DNA of 64,000 bases from contig NZ_JACIEF010000001.1 of the NCBI RefSeq assembly GCF_014196715.1, positions 24,709 to 88,708 on the forward strand, written 5' to 3'. The notes under the pieces are model-generated. The model had not been told where the DNA came from and searched no databases. It saw only the letters and a list, made by a program, of their open reading frames with translations. How positions within the stretch are numbered: position 1 is the first letter of the stretch; the number at the start of each line of letters is the position of its first letter. The translations under genes and the position numbers were made by a program. This DNA is from Pedobacter zeae. Its GTDB lineage: Bacteria > Bacteroidota > Bacteroidia > Sphingobacteriales > Sphingobacteriaceae. This document shows, piece after piece, positions 28,641-38,361 of this stretch.

Positions 28641-29310
28641 AAAAAGGCCCAACTTTCTCTAGCGCAAAATCAAGTTGTTCTTGCTGCGTAAGATCCGTAT
28701 TATCTAAAATAATGGCATCCTCTGCTCTCACCAGCGGACTTTCTTTCCGGGTAGTATCGGCATAATCGCGGTGGGCAAGATTTTCGAAAACCTCTTCTAA
28801 AGTGGTGGTATTATTGCCTTTGCTTTCAAGCTCCTTAAACCTGCGTTCGGCCCTGATTTTCGGATCGGCAGTCATGAAGAATTTAACCGGGGCATCAGGA
28901 AAAACAGTGGTTCCGATATCACGGCCATCCATTACAATGTTTTTCGATTTGCCCATGCGCTGTTGCTGTTTAACCATTTCGTGGCGTACAAGTTTATGTG
29001 CCGAAACTTCACTTACATTTTCGGAAACCGGCATCAAACGGATCTCGTCTGATACTTCTTCGCCATTGAGTGTAATATGCGATTCGTAATCGCGCGAATG
29101 GAAATTGAGTTCGATGTGCTGTAATGCATCGGCAACCTGGGCATCATCAGCAACATTGATGTTATTTCTCAAGAAATACAGCGTAACGGCACGGTACATT
29201 GCGCCGCTGTCTATATAAATGAAACCTAATTTTTTAGCCAATGCCTTTGCTAATGTACTTTTTCCACAAGATGAATAGCCATCTATTGCTATTACCAGGT
29301 TTTTCTTCAT
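28630..29310 (-). CDS. cmk: Cytidylate kinase
   Basis: Phosphorylates CMP and dCMP to the diphosphates. At 226 residues it is full length. The P-loop is AIDGYSSCGKSTLAKALAKK near residue 6, the start of the nucleotide domain YIDSGAMYRAVTLYFL, and the conserved VMDGRDIGTTVFPDAPVKF lies near 131. The C-terminal residues FLVH and the TAG stop are formed by the adjoining CCAATGA-type repeat, so the natural end may have been replaced. A -7 box TACCTTTG is at 29318-29325 on the minus strand, 7 nt before the ATG. Confidence 0.96.
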   Translation of the reverse strand: MKKNLVIAIDGYSSCGKSTLAKALAKKLGFIYIDSGAMYRAVTLYFLRNNINVADDAQVADALQHIELNFHSRDYESHITLNGEEVSDEIRLMPVSENVSEVSAHKLVRHEMVKQQQRMGKSKNIVMDGRDIGTTVFPDAPVKFFMTADPKIRAERRFKELESKGNNTTTLEEVFENLAHRDYADTTRKESPLVRAEDAIILDNTDLTQQEQLDFALEKVGPFLVH

Positions 29311-29402
29311 CGTAGCGCAAAGGTAAAAAATAGAAACAGAATGCTGAATTTTTTTAGGTGTATAAAGTTAGATTCTAAACAAGATAATTATTTTCAAATA
29401 CT

Positions 29403-29410
29403 TACTTTTG
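29403..29410 (+). promoter_or_regulatory. Candidate -7 box before arfB
   Basis: TACTTTTG fits TAnnTTTG and ends 4 nt before the ATG at 29415, which would give a leaderless message. No TTG at -33. Confidence 0.4.
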
Positions 29411-29414
29411 AAAC

Positions 29415-29822
29415 ATGTTACCTACGAGAGAAGAAATTTTACGGTCTGTTACTTTCAAAACTTCCAGAAGTGGGGGCAAGGGCGGGCAAAATGTAAATAA
29501 GGTTTCGAGTAAGGTTGAGCTTATTTTCGATCTCGAAACTGCAGTTTCTTTTAACGAAGATGAAAAAACATTGCTTAGGAGCAGATTGGAAAACCGTTTG
29601 GATGCAGAGGGTTTATTACATATTATTTCGCAGGAAGACAGGAGTCAGCTTTTAAATAAAGAGAAAACAATTGTAAAACTGATCGATTTATTAAAAAGAT
29701 CGCTTACTGTTCAGAAAAAGCGAAAACCGACCAAAATTCCCAAAGCGGTAATTGAAAAAAGATTGAAAAACAAGGCTTCTACAGCTGAAAAAAAGAAAAA
29801 CCGGAAAATCATTGATTTATAA
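29415..29822 (+). CDS. arfB: Peptidyl-tRNA hydrolase ArfB (ribosome rescue)
   Basis: Short release-factor homologue of 135 residues that frees stalled ribosomes by hydrolysing peptidyl-tRNA. The catalytic GGQ lies in TSRSGGKGGQNVNKVSSKVE near residue 25. The C-terminal tail is rich in Lys and Arg (KKRKPTKIPKAVIEKRLKNK), as needed to enter the empty mRNA channel. No stop-codon recognition domain is present, which separates it from RF1/RF2. Confidence 0.93.
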   Translation: MLPTREEILRSVTFKTSRSGGKGGQNVNKVSSKVELIFDLETAVSFNEDEKTLLRSRLENRLDAEGLLHIISQEDRSQLLNKEKTIVKLIDLLKRSLTVQKKRKPTKIPKAVIEKRLKNKASTAEKKKNRKIIDL

Positions 29823-29937
29823 GGTTTTAATAGATTAATTATCCTGCCTTTTTAGTTGTTTAATTTTACCATTCAGAAATTCTTATTTGGTATAATGATT
29901 TGTGTTTTTAAGTGGCATTAAAATTGAGTCTGCTCTG

Positions 29938-29951
29938 CACACACACACACA
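29938..29951 (+). repeat. CA dinucleotide tract
   Basis: (CA)7 lies 11 nt before the ATG of the MACPF gene at 29963. It is in the presumed leader or promoter and could change length by slippage. Confidence 0.7.
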
Positions 29952-29962
29952 AATTAAACCAA

Positions 29963-30997
29963 ATGAAAAGAACAATGTTAGCCTTAGCCTTTGTGGCTAC
30001 ACTTGCTGCCTGCAAGAAAAAAAACGACGAAATTCCAACGCCTGCTCCTGAAGAAAAATTATCGCCTGATATTGCTTTTACCGTTAACGGGGCAACGCAG
30101 AATGCCAAACCTTTGTACCCTGCATCCGGAATGTATAACTTCTTAGGCTTCGGGTATGACGTGACCGATAAATTTAACGACCTAACCTCTGTCAGGGCTA
30201 ATGTTGTTGACATTCCTGCCTATGATGCCAATAGGCAGTATAACGTTGTGTTTATAAGAAGTACGCAATCTTCGTGGAGGACTACTCAGGCTGAAAATGC
30301 CGTTGATTTATCAACAAAGTTATCCAATTCATATGATGCGACTAAAGGCTTTAAGCTCTTTGGAAACACCATTGATCAGGTATTCCCCGGAACAGATGCT
30401 AATGATAAAAAGTATGTTTACGGGCACTATTCCTATTACATGATCTGGAAAGTATATAAGTTTAATTACGAACAGCCGGTAAATAATTTTTTAACAGCCG
30501 ATTTCAGGAAAGATATTACTTTATTAAATGCTTCACAGCTCGTGAGTAAATATGGAACACACGTGCTAACCAATATAAAGATAGGTTCGAAATTTGATGT
30601 TATTTACCAGGCAGAGGCGCCTCAAAATGAGAGAAGAGGTTCGATTGTTATGGAAGGATTGCGTTATACCCTGAAAAGAACATTTGGCTTGCCTACTGGC
30701 TACCTGGATGAACCCGTTCTCCGCAATTTAAATGATAATACTTCGGCCAAAATCTATTATAGCTCAACTGGCGGCGATATTAGCAAAATAAAACCCGAAA
30801 ATATAAATAACAGGGTAGTTGTAAACCTTAATAACTGGGTTGCTTCCACTACTGAAGATAAAGCCACTTTTATAGGTGCTGCTGATAATGGTTTGGTTCA
30901 GCTGGATAACTTTATAGATGATGCAGTTAAAAAAGCTGAGGTTAAAGCTTATATAGAACAGTATTTTGCCGCAAAAACGGTTAAATTGAAAAGTTAG
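29963..30997 (+). CDS. MACPF domain lipoprotein
   Basis: Secreted lipoprotein of 344 residues from ATG 29963; an upstream GTG (29912) would place 17 polar residues before the signal peptide. The signal peptide ends in a lipobox (FVATLAACKKKND, Cys17). The membrane-attack-complex/perforin signature is at 197-208: YGTHVLTNIKIGS fits (Y/W)G(T/S)Hx7GG with the last Gly replaced by Ser. LGFGYDVTD at 61-69 matches the N-terminal family motif. MACPF proteins make pores; in Bacteroides such proteins (BSAP family) kill related strains. Antibacterial function here is inference. It is convergent with an LpxR-type gene. Confidence 0.8.
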   Translation: MKRTMLALAFVATLAACKKKNDEIPTPAPEEKLSPDIAFTVNGATQNAKPLYPASGMYNFLGFGYDVTDKFNDLTSVRANVVDIPAYDANRQYNVVFIRSTQSSWRTTQAENAVDLSTKLSNSYDATKGFKLFGNTIDQVFPGTDANDKKYVYGHYSYYMIWKVYKFNYEQPVNNFLTADFRKDITLLNASQLVSKYGTHVLTNIKIGSKFDVIYQAEAPQNERRGSIVMEGLRYTLKRTFGLPTGYLDEPVLRNLNDNTSAKIYYSSTGGDISKIKPENINNRVVVNLNNWVASTTEDKATFIGAADNGLVQLDNFIDDAVKKAEVKAYIEQYFAAKTVKLKS

Positions 30998-31033
30998 CAA
31001 CAGAAAGGGCGGTTTAACCGCCCTTTCTGTTGC
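30997..31033. terminator. Bidirectional terminator between MACPF and lpxR genes
   Basis: 18-bp perfect arms, GCAACAGAAAGGGCGGTT and its complement, separated by a single T. The left arm begins at the last base of the MACPF stop codon. No long T-run follows, so termination strength is uncertain. Confidence 0.8.
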
Positions 31034-31070
31034 GTATGCCTGCAAGGCTATATCCTCCCTGGTATCTTTA

Positions 31071-32021
31071 TTAACCTTTACCAAACCTGTAATACAGGCT
31101 TAAGCCTCCATAATTCTGTGCTTTAGCCACACTTTTAACCTCTTTTGTCTTAAATATTACATTAAAATCGGCGGTAAATCTTCTCGAACTGTAATTAACT
31201 CCAAACTGTTGTTCGAAAACAAGGGGTTTAACACCAAAAGTGAGCGGACTATCATTATTGAAGAGGCTGCCCTGGATGGTGGCATCATAAGCAACAAAAT
31301 CAAGCTGTGGCTTTACATAAAAGAAAAACTCCGAATTGTTCAGGCTTTTGGTTTTCGAATTACCGATTACCGCATTATGGTAAGCACTATTGAACAACTG
31401 GTTTAATTTGCCGGCCCTGAACAGTACCGACGCGCCCAGGCCTGAAAAAGTGGTGCCCAGATTGGCATATCCCTGGGCGCTGATATCAACAATCGGATCT
31501 TCCGGGCGGAACAGTAATTTACTATAATTTGCAGCCAGGTTTACAGCCACCTCATTTTTAATCTGGTACTCCCAGCCTGCCGGGGTGTAAAAGCCCACTG
31601 TTTGATGTAGAAAACGCTGCGCATCCTGCGCAAGGGAATTCGGGCCAACAGTTCCCAGCTCTACGCTTGTTTTTAAAACACTTTCATTTTTGTAGAAAAC
31701 AGAATAAGCACCACCTGCGTACAGATAACCGGCGAAAGGCCTGTCCTGGTCTGCTTTATTTGGCACCTGTCCCCAATATGGGGTATACATTTTCTGCCCG
31801 GCAGAAATTTCGAAAGTCTTTTTTTCTATTTTATCCGATAGTTTTTCGGTAGGGAATGCCCTGCGGAAATAAATAAACAAACCATTTGTATAATAACGGT
31901 CGTTTAGAGTAGCCAGATAAGCATCGTTTTCGGTTTTAAAGCCGAATTCGTTTTTAAAAGATTGTGCAAAACCGGTTGAAATAACCAGACCAAAAACTAA
32001 AGTGAATAAAATTGATTTCAT
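31071..32021 (-). CDS. LpxR-type lipid A 3'-O-deacylase family outer-membrane protein
   Basis: Outer-membrane barrel of 316 residues. The start is ATG at 32021 (MKSILFTLVFG), giving a signal peptide ending GFAQ; a TTG at 32102 would add 27 residues that include the hairpin. Family motifs are FKTENDAYL (Asn-Asp pair), DRYYTNGLFIYF, and LHQTVGFYTPAGWEYQIKNE with the His and Glu of the active site. LpxR removes a 3'-acyloxyacyl group from lipid A. The C-terminus (LSLYYRFGKG) is barrel-like. The start codon follows directly after a hairpin and T-run (32021-32048). Confidence 0.85.
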   Translation of the reverse strand: MKSILFTLVFGLVISTGFAQSFKNEFGFKTENDAYLATLNDRYYTNGLFIYFRRAFPTEKLSDKIEKKTFEISAGQKMYTPYWGQVPNKADQDRPFAGYLYAGGAYSVFYKNESVLKTSVELGTVGPNSLAQDAQRFLHQTVGFYTPAGWEYQIKNEVAVNLAANYSKLLFRPEDPIVDISAQGYANLGTTFSGLGASVLFRAGKLNQLFNSAYHNAVIGNSKTKSLNNSEFFFYVKPQLDFVAYDATIQGSLFNNDSPLTFGVKPLVFEQQFGVNYSSRRFTADFNVIFKTKEVKSVAKAQNYGGLSLYYRFGKG

Positions 32022-32048
32022 AAAAAAGTCCCGATGGTTATCGGGACT
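32022..32048 (-). terminator. Terminator-like hairpin abutting the lpxR start codon
   Basis: On the minus strand the stem AGTCCCGAT / ATCGGGACT with loop AACC is followed by TTTTTT and then at once by ATG of lpxR. It may end lon transcription (55 bp after the lon stop) or act as attenuator for lpxR. Confidence 0.85.
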
Positions 32049-32102
32049 ATAAAAGTATTTATTGTAATTGGATTTTTGATCGTTAATCCGAATTTTTACC
32101 AA

Positions 32103-34574
32103 TTAGTTTACAATAGAAGCAGTTTTGATGCTTAAATCCAAAGGTTTTTTAACCTTGTTCTTGGTTAAAGCCAGGTCAATTACCTCGCTCATTTCGCTTA
32201 CATAGTGGAATTTCAGGTCTTTAATGTAGCTTTCCTTAATTTCTAAAATATCTTTACGGTTGCTTTTGCACAGGATAATTTCTTTAATATTGGCCCTTTT
32301 TGCCGCCAATATTTTTTCTTTAATCCCGCCAACCGGAAGTACCTTTCCACGCAGGGTAATTTCACCCGTCATCGCTAAATGTTGTTTTACTTTGCGTTGT
32401 GTAAATGCCGAGGTTAATGCCGTAAGCATGGTTACACCTGCCGATGGACCATCTTTTGGCGTAGCACCCGCTGGAACATGCACATGAACATCCCAGTTGT
32501 CAAACAACGTGTAATCGATGCCAAACTCAGCAGCGTGCGCACGCAGGTAAGCTAAGGCAATTATTGCCGATTCTTTCATTACATCACCTAAGTTCCCGGT
32601 TAAGGTCAGTTTCCCTTTTCCGGGGCTTAAGCTCGATTCGATAAACAAAATATCGCCCCCAACGCTTGTCCAGGCTAACCCGGTTACCACACCTGCAACT
32701 TCATTGCCTTCATACAAATCTTTATCAAAAATCGGCGCCCCTAAAATACGCTCCACATCATCGTTGCTTAAGTTTGCATCATAGGTTTCTTCCATGGCAA
32801 TTTTTGTAGCTACACCGCGTACCAACGAGCCGATTTTTTTCTCAAGACCACGAACGCCCGATTCCCTGGTGTAATCTTCAATTACTTTTTCGATCAGGGC
32901 AGGTTTAAGTGCAATATCTTTGGTCTGCAAACCATGGTTTTCTTTCTGTTTTGGCAACAGGTATTTTTTAGCAATTTCAATTTTCTCTTCAATGGTGTAA
33001 CCATTTACTTCAATAATCTCCATCCGGTCTAACAATGCAGGCTGTATGGTGCTTAAAGAGTTTGCGGTTGCAATAAACAGGATATTAGAAAGGTCATAGT
33101 CCATTTCTACGTAATGGTCATAGAATGCACTGTTTTGCTCAGGATCCAATACTTCAAGCAAAGCTGATGACGGATCGCCACGATGGTCAGTCCCTACCTT
33201 ATCAATCTCATCCAAAACAAAAACAGGGTTATCTGCTCCTGCTTTTTTAATAGAAGAAATAATACGTCCAGGCATTGCGCCAATATAGGTTTTACGGTGG
33301 CCACGGATTTCCGCTTCATCGCGGATACCACCTAAAGCCATGCGTACATATTTACGACCCAAAGCTTTGGCAATTGATTTACCAAGCGATGTTTTTCCCA
33401 CTCCCGGAGGACCAACCAAACATAAAATTGGTGCCTTCATGTCGCGTTTTAATTTAAGCACAGCCAAATATTCGATAATACGCTGTTTAACTTTTTCTAA
33501 ACCGAAATGGTCTTTATCCAATATACGTTGTGCTCTTTTTAGGTCGAAATTATCTTTGGTAAACTCGCTCCACGGTAAATCCAAAAGCAGTTCCAGGTAA
33601 TTTAACTGTACCGAATAATCAGGTGCAGCAGGGTTCATCCGGCCCAGTTTATCAAGCTCTTTGTCAAAATGATCTGCAACTGCCTGTGTCCATTTTTTCT
33701 TTTTCGCTCTTTCCTGCAGGGCATCAAACTCTAAATCCGCCGAACTGCCGCCAAGTTCTTCCTGGATGGTTTTTAGCTGCTGGTTTAAGAAATAATCACG
33801 TTGTTGCTTATCGAGATCGGTACGTACTTTAGACTGGATCTGGTTTCTTAGTTCCAACATCTGCAGTTCGACCATTAAAAGTTCCATTACTTTCTGCGCC
33901 CTTTCCTGCAGCTTATCCATTTCGAGGATCTTCTGTTTATCGGCCATTTCGGCATTCATGTTTGAAGAAATAAAATTGATCAAAAATGAATTGCTTTCGA
34001 TGTTTTTAAGCGCGATGCTGGCCTCACTAGGGATATTCGGAGAAAGTTGGATGATCTGTGCAGACATTTCGCGGATAGAGGCGATCAATGTTTTGAACTC
34101 TTTATCTGCTTTGTGTTTCTGCTCTTCAAACTTTTTAATAACCGCTTTAATATAAGGTTCGTTCTGTACCTCTTCAATCAGACTGAAACGTTGCTTACCC
34201 TGGATAATTACCGTCGTATTTCCATCGGGCATTTGCAACAGCTTAATGATATTTGCAACGGTACCTACGGTGTTAAGTTGCTCAAAAGTAGGGTCTTCTA
34301 TCGATACATCCTTTTGAGATACCACCCCGATAATTTTATTTCCCTTGTAGGCTTCCTTAATTAATTTAATTGATTTATCTCTTCCAACCGTAATGGGGAT
34401 CACTACGCCTGGAAATAAAACGGTGTTTCGCAAGGGCAATATGGCCAATGTTTCAGGGGTTTCCTCATTGTTCATGTCCTCCTCGTCCTGTTGAGACATA
34501 AGGGGGAAAAACTCTGTATCTTCGTTGATGATTGGCATTGCTGATTGGAAATCAAATATATCTTGTTTACTCAT
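32103..34574 (-). CDS. lon: ATP-dependent protease Lon
   Basis: Cytosolic AAA+ serine protease of 823 residues that degrades damaged and regulatory proteins. Order: LON substrate-binding domain (about 45-245, [16 protein letters not shown]), helical region, AAA+ module with Walker [16 protein letters not shown] and Walker [14 protein letters not shown], and C-terminal protease domain with the Ser in [14 protein letters not shown] and the Lys in [15 protein letters not shown] at 34574 is chosen over a GTG two codons upstream. No CIRCE element was seen upstream. Confidence 0.97.
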   Translation of the reverse strand: MSKQDIFDFQSAMPIINEDTEFFPLMSQQDEEDMNNEETPETLAILPLRNTVLFPGVVIPITVGRDKSIKLIKEAYKGNKIIGVVSQKDVSIEDPTFEQLNTVGTVANIIKLLQMPDGNTTVIIQGKQRFSLIEEVQNEPYIKAVIKKFEEQKHKADKEFKTLIASIREMSAQIIQLSPNIPSEASIALKNIESNSFLINFISSNMNAEMADKQKILEMDKLQERAQKVMELLMVELQMLELRNQIQSKVRTDLDKQQRDYFLNQQLKTIQEELGGSSADLEFDALQERAKKKKWTQAVADHFDKELDKLGRMNPAAPDYSVQLNYLELLLDLPWSEFTKDNFDLKRAQRILDKDHFGLEKVKQRIIEYLAVLKLKRDMKAPILCLVGPPGVGKTSLGKSIAKALGRKYVRMALGGIRDEAEIRGHRKTYIGAMPGRIISSIKKAGADNPVFVLDEIDKVGTDHRGDPSSALLEVLDPEQNSAFYDHYVEMDYDLSNILFIATANSLSTIQPALLDRMEIIEVNGYTIEEKIEIAKKYLLPKQKENHGLQTKDIALKPALIEKVIEDYTRESGVRGLEKKIGSLVRGVATKIAMEETYDANLSNDDVERILGAPIFDKDLYEGNEVAGVVTGLAWTSVGGDILFIESSLSPGKGKLTLTGNLGDVMKESAIIALAYLRAHAAEFGIDYTLFDNWDVHVHVPAGATPKDGPSAGVTMLTALTSAFTQRKVKQHLAMTGEITLRGKVLPVGGIKEKILAAKRANIKEIILCKSNRKDILEIKESYIKDLKFHYVSEMSEVIDLALTKNKVKKPLDLSIKTASIVN

Positions 34575-34893
34575 TATCACATTTTTCCGCTAACGACAAA
34601 TTGGCAGTTCAATCGTATTCGCTTTATTTAATTTTAGTATTAAATTAATAAATTCAACTCTTGTGCCAAAGTGAAAATAATATTAATGTTATGTTAAAAA
34701 GGCAGGGGAACATAAATATTCCTGTCTATATCATATTACACCTATTTTAACGTTAAAGCTAATGTTTAAGGGCTTCGGTTTCGAATGAAAAGAAAAATTA
34801 AAAACTTTTAAATTATCAGAATAGGATTATATTGCGAAAAAATTCTCCTATAATTTTAATAGGCGTTTGATTTGTTAAATTTATTACTCATAC
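34575..34893. promoter_or_regulatory. Divergent lon / TPR-protein promoter region
   Basis: 319 bp, AT-rich. Holds an imperfect inverted pair GGCAGGGGAA / ATTCCTGTC near 34700-34725. No consensus promoter could be assigned with confidence. Confidence 0.4.
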
Positions 34894-35514
34894 ATGAACG
34901 ATTTTAAAAAGGCGATTTTAGGACTCATTATTTTTTCATCAACCACTAGTTTTGCGCAGGGCAATTACGAAAGAAGTATGCAGGCCATGATGAAAGGGGA
35001 CTATAAGACTGCCGCTACGCAACTGGAAAAGGCTGATGCTAAGACTCCTGATAATGCACATGTTTTACAGATGCTTGGATATTCATATTTTCAGAACCGC
35101 GAATATGAAAAATGTATTGCTACCTACAGCCGTTTATTAACGATTAAACCAAGCGAGGTGTCAGCTTATTATTACCGCGGTATTGCAAGATTAAAAATTG
35201 CCAACGATCCAAAAGAATCGTTAAATACAATGCGCGAAAGCTTTTATCTGGCCTCTCTCAAAGATTTTACAAAAGCCATCGAAATTAACGGGGATGAAGA
35301 TGCACAGATGTTTCAGAACCGTGCCCTGGCCTATAAGGATTATGCAATTTTTAAATCTTTTAAAGTAAAGAAAAAAGAAGAAAAAGCAGCATGCGTAGCT
35401 TTGTTCAATAATTCTATTGCTGATTTTCAGAAAGTATTGACCTTGCAGCCACTGAGAAAAGATATTATCGATTGGGTTACTTATGATAAAGCGCAGATTG
35501 CGAGTTTAAAGTAA
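34894..35514 (+). CDS. TPR-repeat periplasmic protein
   Basis: Protein of 206 residues. Signal peptide (LIIFSSTTSFAQ) then TPR units: AMMKGDYKTAATQLEKADAK, VLQMLGYSYFQNREYEKCIA, AYYYRGIARLKIANDPKESL. Such repeats bind partner proteins; the partner is unknown. It is followed by a terminator shared with the next, convergent gene. Confidence 0.85.
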   Translation: MNDFKKAILGLIIFSSTTSFAQGNYERSMQAMMKGDYKTAATQLEKADAKTPDNAHVLQMLGYSYFQNREYEKCIATYSRLLTIKPSEVSAYYYRGIARLKIANDPKESLNTMRESFYLASLKDFTKAIEINGDEDAQMFQNRALAYKDYAIFKSFKVKKKEEKAACVALFNNSIADFQKVLTLQPLRKDIIDWVTYDKAQIASLK

Positions 35515-35530
35515 CATGATGATCAAAATA

Positions 35531-35561
35531 AAAAAGGGCCTGAAATTTTCAGGCCCTTTTT
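35531..35561. terminator. Bidirectional terminator
   Basis: Stem GGGCCTGAAA / TTTCAGGCCC, 10 bp, flanked by A-run and T-run. It reaches the stop codon of the minus-strand lipoprotein gene at 35561 and serves both convergent genes. Confidence 0.9.
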
Positions 35562-36097
35562 TATTTCAGTTTTCCCGTTATTGAATATTTCTTTTCTTTT
35601 AAAAGCCTTATTTTTTGGTGCTTCCTGATGCTGTATAAACTATCTGGAAAATAAGTCAACGTATCCTGCGATTGGTATAAAATGTTTTTGTTATCGATCA
35701 GGATTTCGATCTTTTGTATTTCGGAACCGTTCCTGGTGATCGAAACCTTTTTGACCGGGATTTTTTTATTATCCGAAGTATAAGCTTCCGTTCCATCCAG
35801 TTGTGTTGTTTTAAAGCCTTCTTTCCACGATGCTTTATTAATATCTGCGTTAACGAAAATGGCTAATTCTTTTGCCCAGCTGGCCATTTTGGAGGTTTTG
35901 TTTTCGGCTGTCCCGTTTACATTAACGGTTTTGTTTACAACAGGATTTAGCTTTTGTAAGCGCGAAATTTCTTTTTCAAAATAGCCTTTTATATCAAAAT
36001 ACTGCAGATCAGTCTTTGCTTCAGCCTCTTTCCGCTGTTTGCAGGAAAAAAAAGCTAAAGCAAATAACAATAACAGGATGGAAATTTTTTTGATCAT
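35561..36097 (-). CDS. Hypothetical lipoprotein
   Basis: Protein of 178 residues with a lipobox (LLFALAFFSCKQRKE, Cys19). The rest (YFEKEISRLQKLNPVVNKTV, ASWAKELAIFVNADINKASW, SITRNGSEIQKIEILIDNKN) has no family I recognise. It overlaps the gpmI stop by 1 bp, so it is translated from the same message. Confidence 0.75.
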   Translation of the reverse strand: MIKKISILLLLFALAFFSCKQRKEAEAKTDLQYFDIKGYFEKEISRLQKLNPVVNKTVNVNGTAENKTSKMASWAKELAIFVNADINKASWKEGFKTTQLDGTEAYTSDNKKIPVKKVSITRNGSEIQKIEILIDNKNILYQSQDTLTYFPDSLYSIRKHQKIRLLKEKKYSITGKLK

Positions 36098-37617
36098 TAT
36101 ACTAAAACATTTCCGGTCATTTCTGCCGGTATATCAACACCCAGGATCTTCAAAATGGTAGGAGCAATATCGCCTAACTTACCATCGGCAATTGTTTTGT
36201 AATCCTTATCAATTAAGATACAAGGTACCAGATTGGTGGTATGCGCTGTGTTAACAGAACCATCGTCATTAATCATATATTCAGAGTTACCATGATCGGC
36301 CAGCAGGATAAAAGAATATCCGTTTGCCAGTCCGGTTTTTACTACAGTTTCTGCACATTTATCGGCAGTTTCTACTGCTTTTACCACCGCTTCGAAAACG
36401 CCTGTGTGCCCAACCATATCAGGGTTTGCAAAATTCAGGCAGATAAAATCAGCCCATCCGGTTTGCATTTCTTTTGTAATGGCTTCGGTAATCCCTGCAG
36501 CACTCATTTCCGGTTGCAGATCGTAGGTAGCTACTTTTGGCGAAGGGATTAAAATGCGTTTTTCGTTGGCAAATTCAGTTTCCCTGCCCCCAGAGAAAAA
36601 GAACGTAACATGAGGATATTTTTCTGTTTCGGCAATGCGGATCTGATTTTTATGGTTATCGGCCAGAACTTCGCCAATGGTTTTGGTCAGGTCGTCTTTC
36701 GTGAAAATAACATTTACCTTTTCAAAGCTTTCATCGTAGGTCGTCATCGTAACATAATACAATGGCAGTTTGTGCATTTGCTGCTCAGGGAAATCTTTTT
36801 GGGTCAGGGCGGTGGTAATTTCGCGCCCTCTATCCGTACGGAAGTTAAAGCAAATCACCACATCATCAGGCTGGATGGTGGCAACCGGTGCACCATTATC
36901 CTGGGTAAGCACAACGGGTTTTAAAAATTCGTCGGTAATGTTTTCTGCATACGATTTTTTGATGGCGGCAAGTGCATCCTGTGTTTTCTCGCCAATGCCG
37001 TTAACCATTACATCGTAAGCCTGTTTTACACGCTCCCAACGGTTATCGCGGTCCATTGCATAATAACGCCCAACTAAAGAAGCCAGTTTGGTATCCGTAT
37101 TTTGGATGTGGTTTTGTAGATCGGTAATAAAACCTAAACCCGAATTCGGGTCGGTATCGCGACCGTCTAAAAAAGCGTGTACATAACTTTTCACTTTCGA
37201 TTCGTTTGCTGCATCGCAAAGTGCTTTTAAATGTTCGATATGTGCGTGAACCCCACCGTTCGATACCAGGCCGATGAAGTGTACCGGTTTGTTGTTCTTT
37301 TTGGCGTAATCGAAAGCATTTACCAAAACAGGGTTGTTGTGCAGTTCGCGGTCGGTAATGGCTTTATTAATTCTGCCGAGTTCCTGATAAACCACACGGC
37401 CGGCGCCTAAATTCATGTGTCCCACTTCCGAATTGCCCATTTGTCCGGCAGGCAGGCCTACGGCTTCGCCTGATGCTTCAAGCTTAGAATTGGGGTAATG
37501 TTGCAGTAGCGAATCGAAAAAAGGGGTGTTGGCGGCATAGGCAGCGTCAGAATTGTCTTGTTTTCCGTAGCCCCAACCATCAAGGATTATCAGCGCGAGT
37601 TTTTTATCGTTTACCAT
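36097..37617 (-). CDS. gpmI: 2,3-bisphosphoglycerate-independent phosphoglycerate mutase
   Basis: Interconverts 3- and 2-phosphoglycerate in glycolysis with two Mn ions. At 506 residues it is full length. Metal-binding ILDGWG is near residue 11, the phosphorylated Ser63 in QMGNSEVGHMNLGAGR, and C-terminal metal motifs are NFANPDMVGHTG and LLADHGNSE. The family is of the alkaline-phosphatase fold. It heads a two-gene unit with the lipoprotein at 35561. Confidence 0.97.
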   Translation of the reverse strand: MVNDKKLALIILDGWGYGKQDNSDAAYAANTPFFDSLLQHYPNSKLEASGEAVGLPAGQMGNSEVGHMNLGAGRVVYQELGRINKAITDRELHNNPVLVNAFDYAKKNNKPVHFIGLVSNGGVHAHIEHLKALCDAANESKVKSYVHAFLDGRDTDPNSGLGFITDLQNHIQNTDTKLASLVGRYYAMDRDNRWERVKQAYDVMVNGIGEKTQDALAAIKKSYAENITDEFLKPVVLTQDNGAPVATIQPDDVVICFNFRTDRGREITTALTQKDFPEQQMHKLPLYYVTMTTYDESFEKVNVIFTKDDLTKTIGEVLADNHKNQIRIAETEKYPHVTFFFSGGRETEFANEKRILIPSPKVATYDLQPEMSAAGITEAITKEMQTGWADFICLNFANPDMVGHTGVFEAVVKAVETADKCAETVVKTGLANGYSFILLADHGNSEYMINDDGSVNTAHTTNLVPCILIDKDYKTIADGKLGDIAPTILKILGVDIPAEMTGNVLV

Positions 37618-37797
37618 TTTTATACTTTATTGTAAAATTTATTGATGCACATTAAAACATTTTCATGTATAACATGTTTTAATATTTTGTTTATATGGCA
37701 AATATAACTTTATTGAGGCTTATCCGAATGGAGAAATCCTTTTTTTGAGAAGCTAATGGCATAATTTTAGCTATAGGATTTGGTATAAAATACAGAA

Positions 37798-38196
37798 ATG
37801 ATCCGGAGCTTATTTTTATTCATTATCAGTTTGTCGTCATTATATCATCCTACAACTCTCCAGGCCGATATTATTGATGATTTGTCGTCGTATTTTAAAG
37901 CGGGTAACTCAAAAGAAATCGCTAAAAGTTTCGCCTCAACCATCGAACTTATCATTGTTGATGAAGAAGATGTATACTCAAAAGCACAGGGTGAACAGAT
38001 TTTAAGAGATTTTTTTGTTAAACACCCTCCTGTAAAAACCAGTATTTTTCATAAAATCAATACCAATCCAAACTACCGTTTTGGTGTAATTATCTTAAGT
38101 ACCGCCAAAGAAACCTTTCGGGTTTCGGTTACGATGAAAAAAATCAATACGGGTTTTTCGATTACCGAGCTAAGGATTGAACCTGCGAAGGATTAA
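37798..38196 (+). CDS. DUF4783 domain protein
   Basis: Small exported protein of 132 residues: signal peptide (LFLFIISLSSLYHPTTLQA), then DIIDDLSSYFKAGNSKEIAK, VYSKAQGEQILRDFFVKHPP and FSITELRIEPAKD, the DUF4783 pattern, an NTF2-like fold in this phylum. Function unknown. It is 165 bp before nadC; the two genes are often neighbours in this group, though nadC has its own promoter here. Confidence 0.85.
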   Translation: MIRSLFLFIISLSSLYHPTTLQADIIDDLSSYFKAGNSKEIAKSFASTIELIIVDEEDVYSKAQGEQILRDFFVKHPPVKTSIFHKINTNPNYRFGVIILSTAKETFRVSVTMKKINTGFSITELRIEPAKD

Positions 38197-38313
38197 TTTA
38201 ACTGATAAGCCTGAAACTGCTTTAAAAAGAGCGAAAGCCGGGCTCTTGAATTTCCAAACTCCTGCTAAATCAGCATGTTAAAGCGAGCCAATCACTTTAA
38301 GCCCTGCTGTAAA

Positions 38314-38343
38314 TTGTCTGCTAACAAATAATTCTTATTTTTG
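38314..38343 (+). promoter_or_regulatory. nadC promoter
   Basis: TTG at 38314-38316, 19 nt spacer, TATTTTTG at 38336-38343: a full match to the Bacteroidota consensus TTG-N19-TAnnTTTG. Transcription should start about 38348-38351. Confidence 0.75.
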
Positions 38344-38361
38344 CGGCATAAAATCTATATT

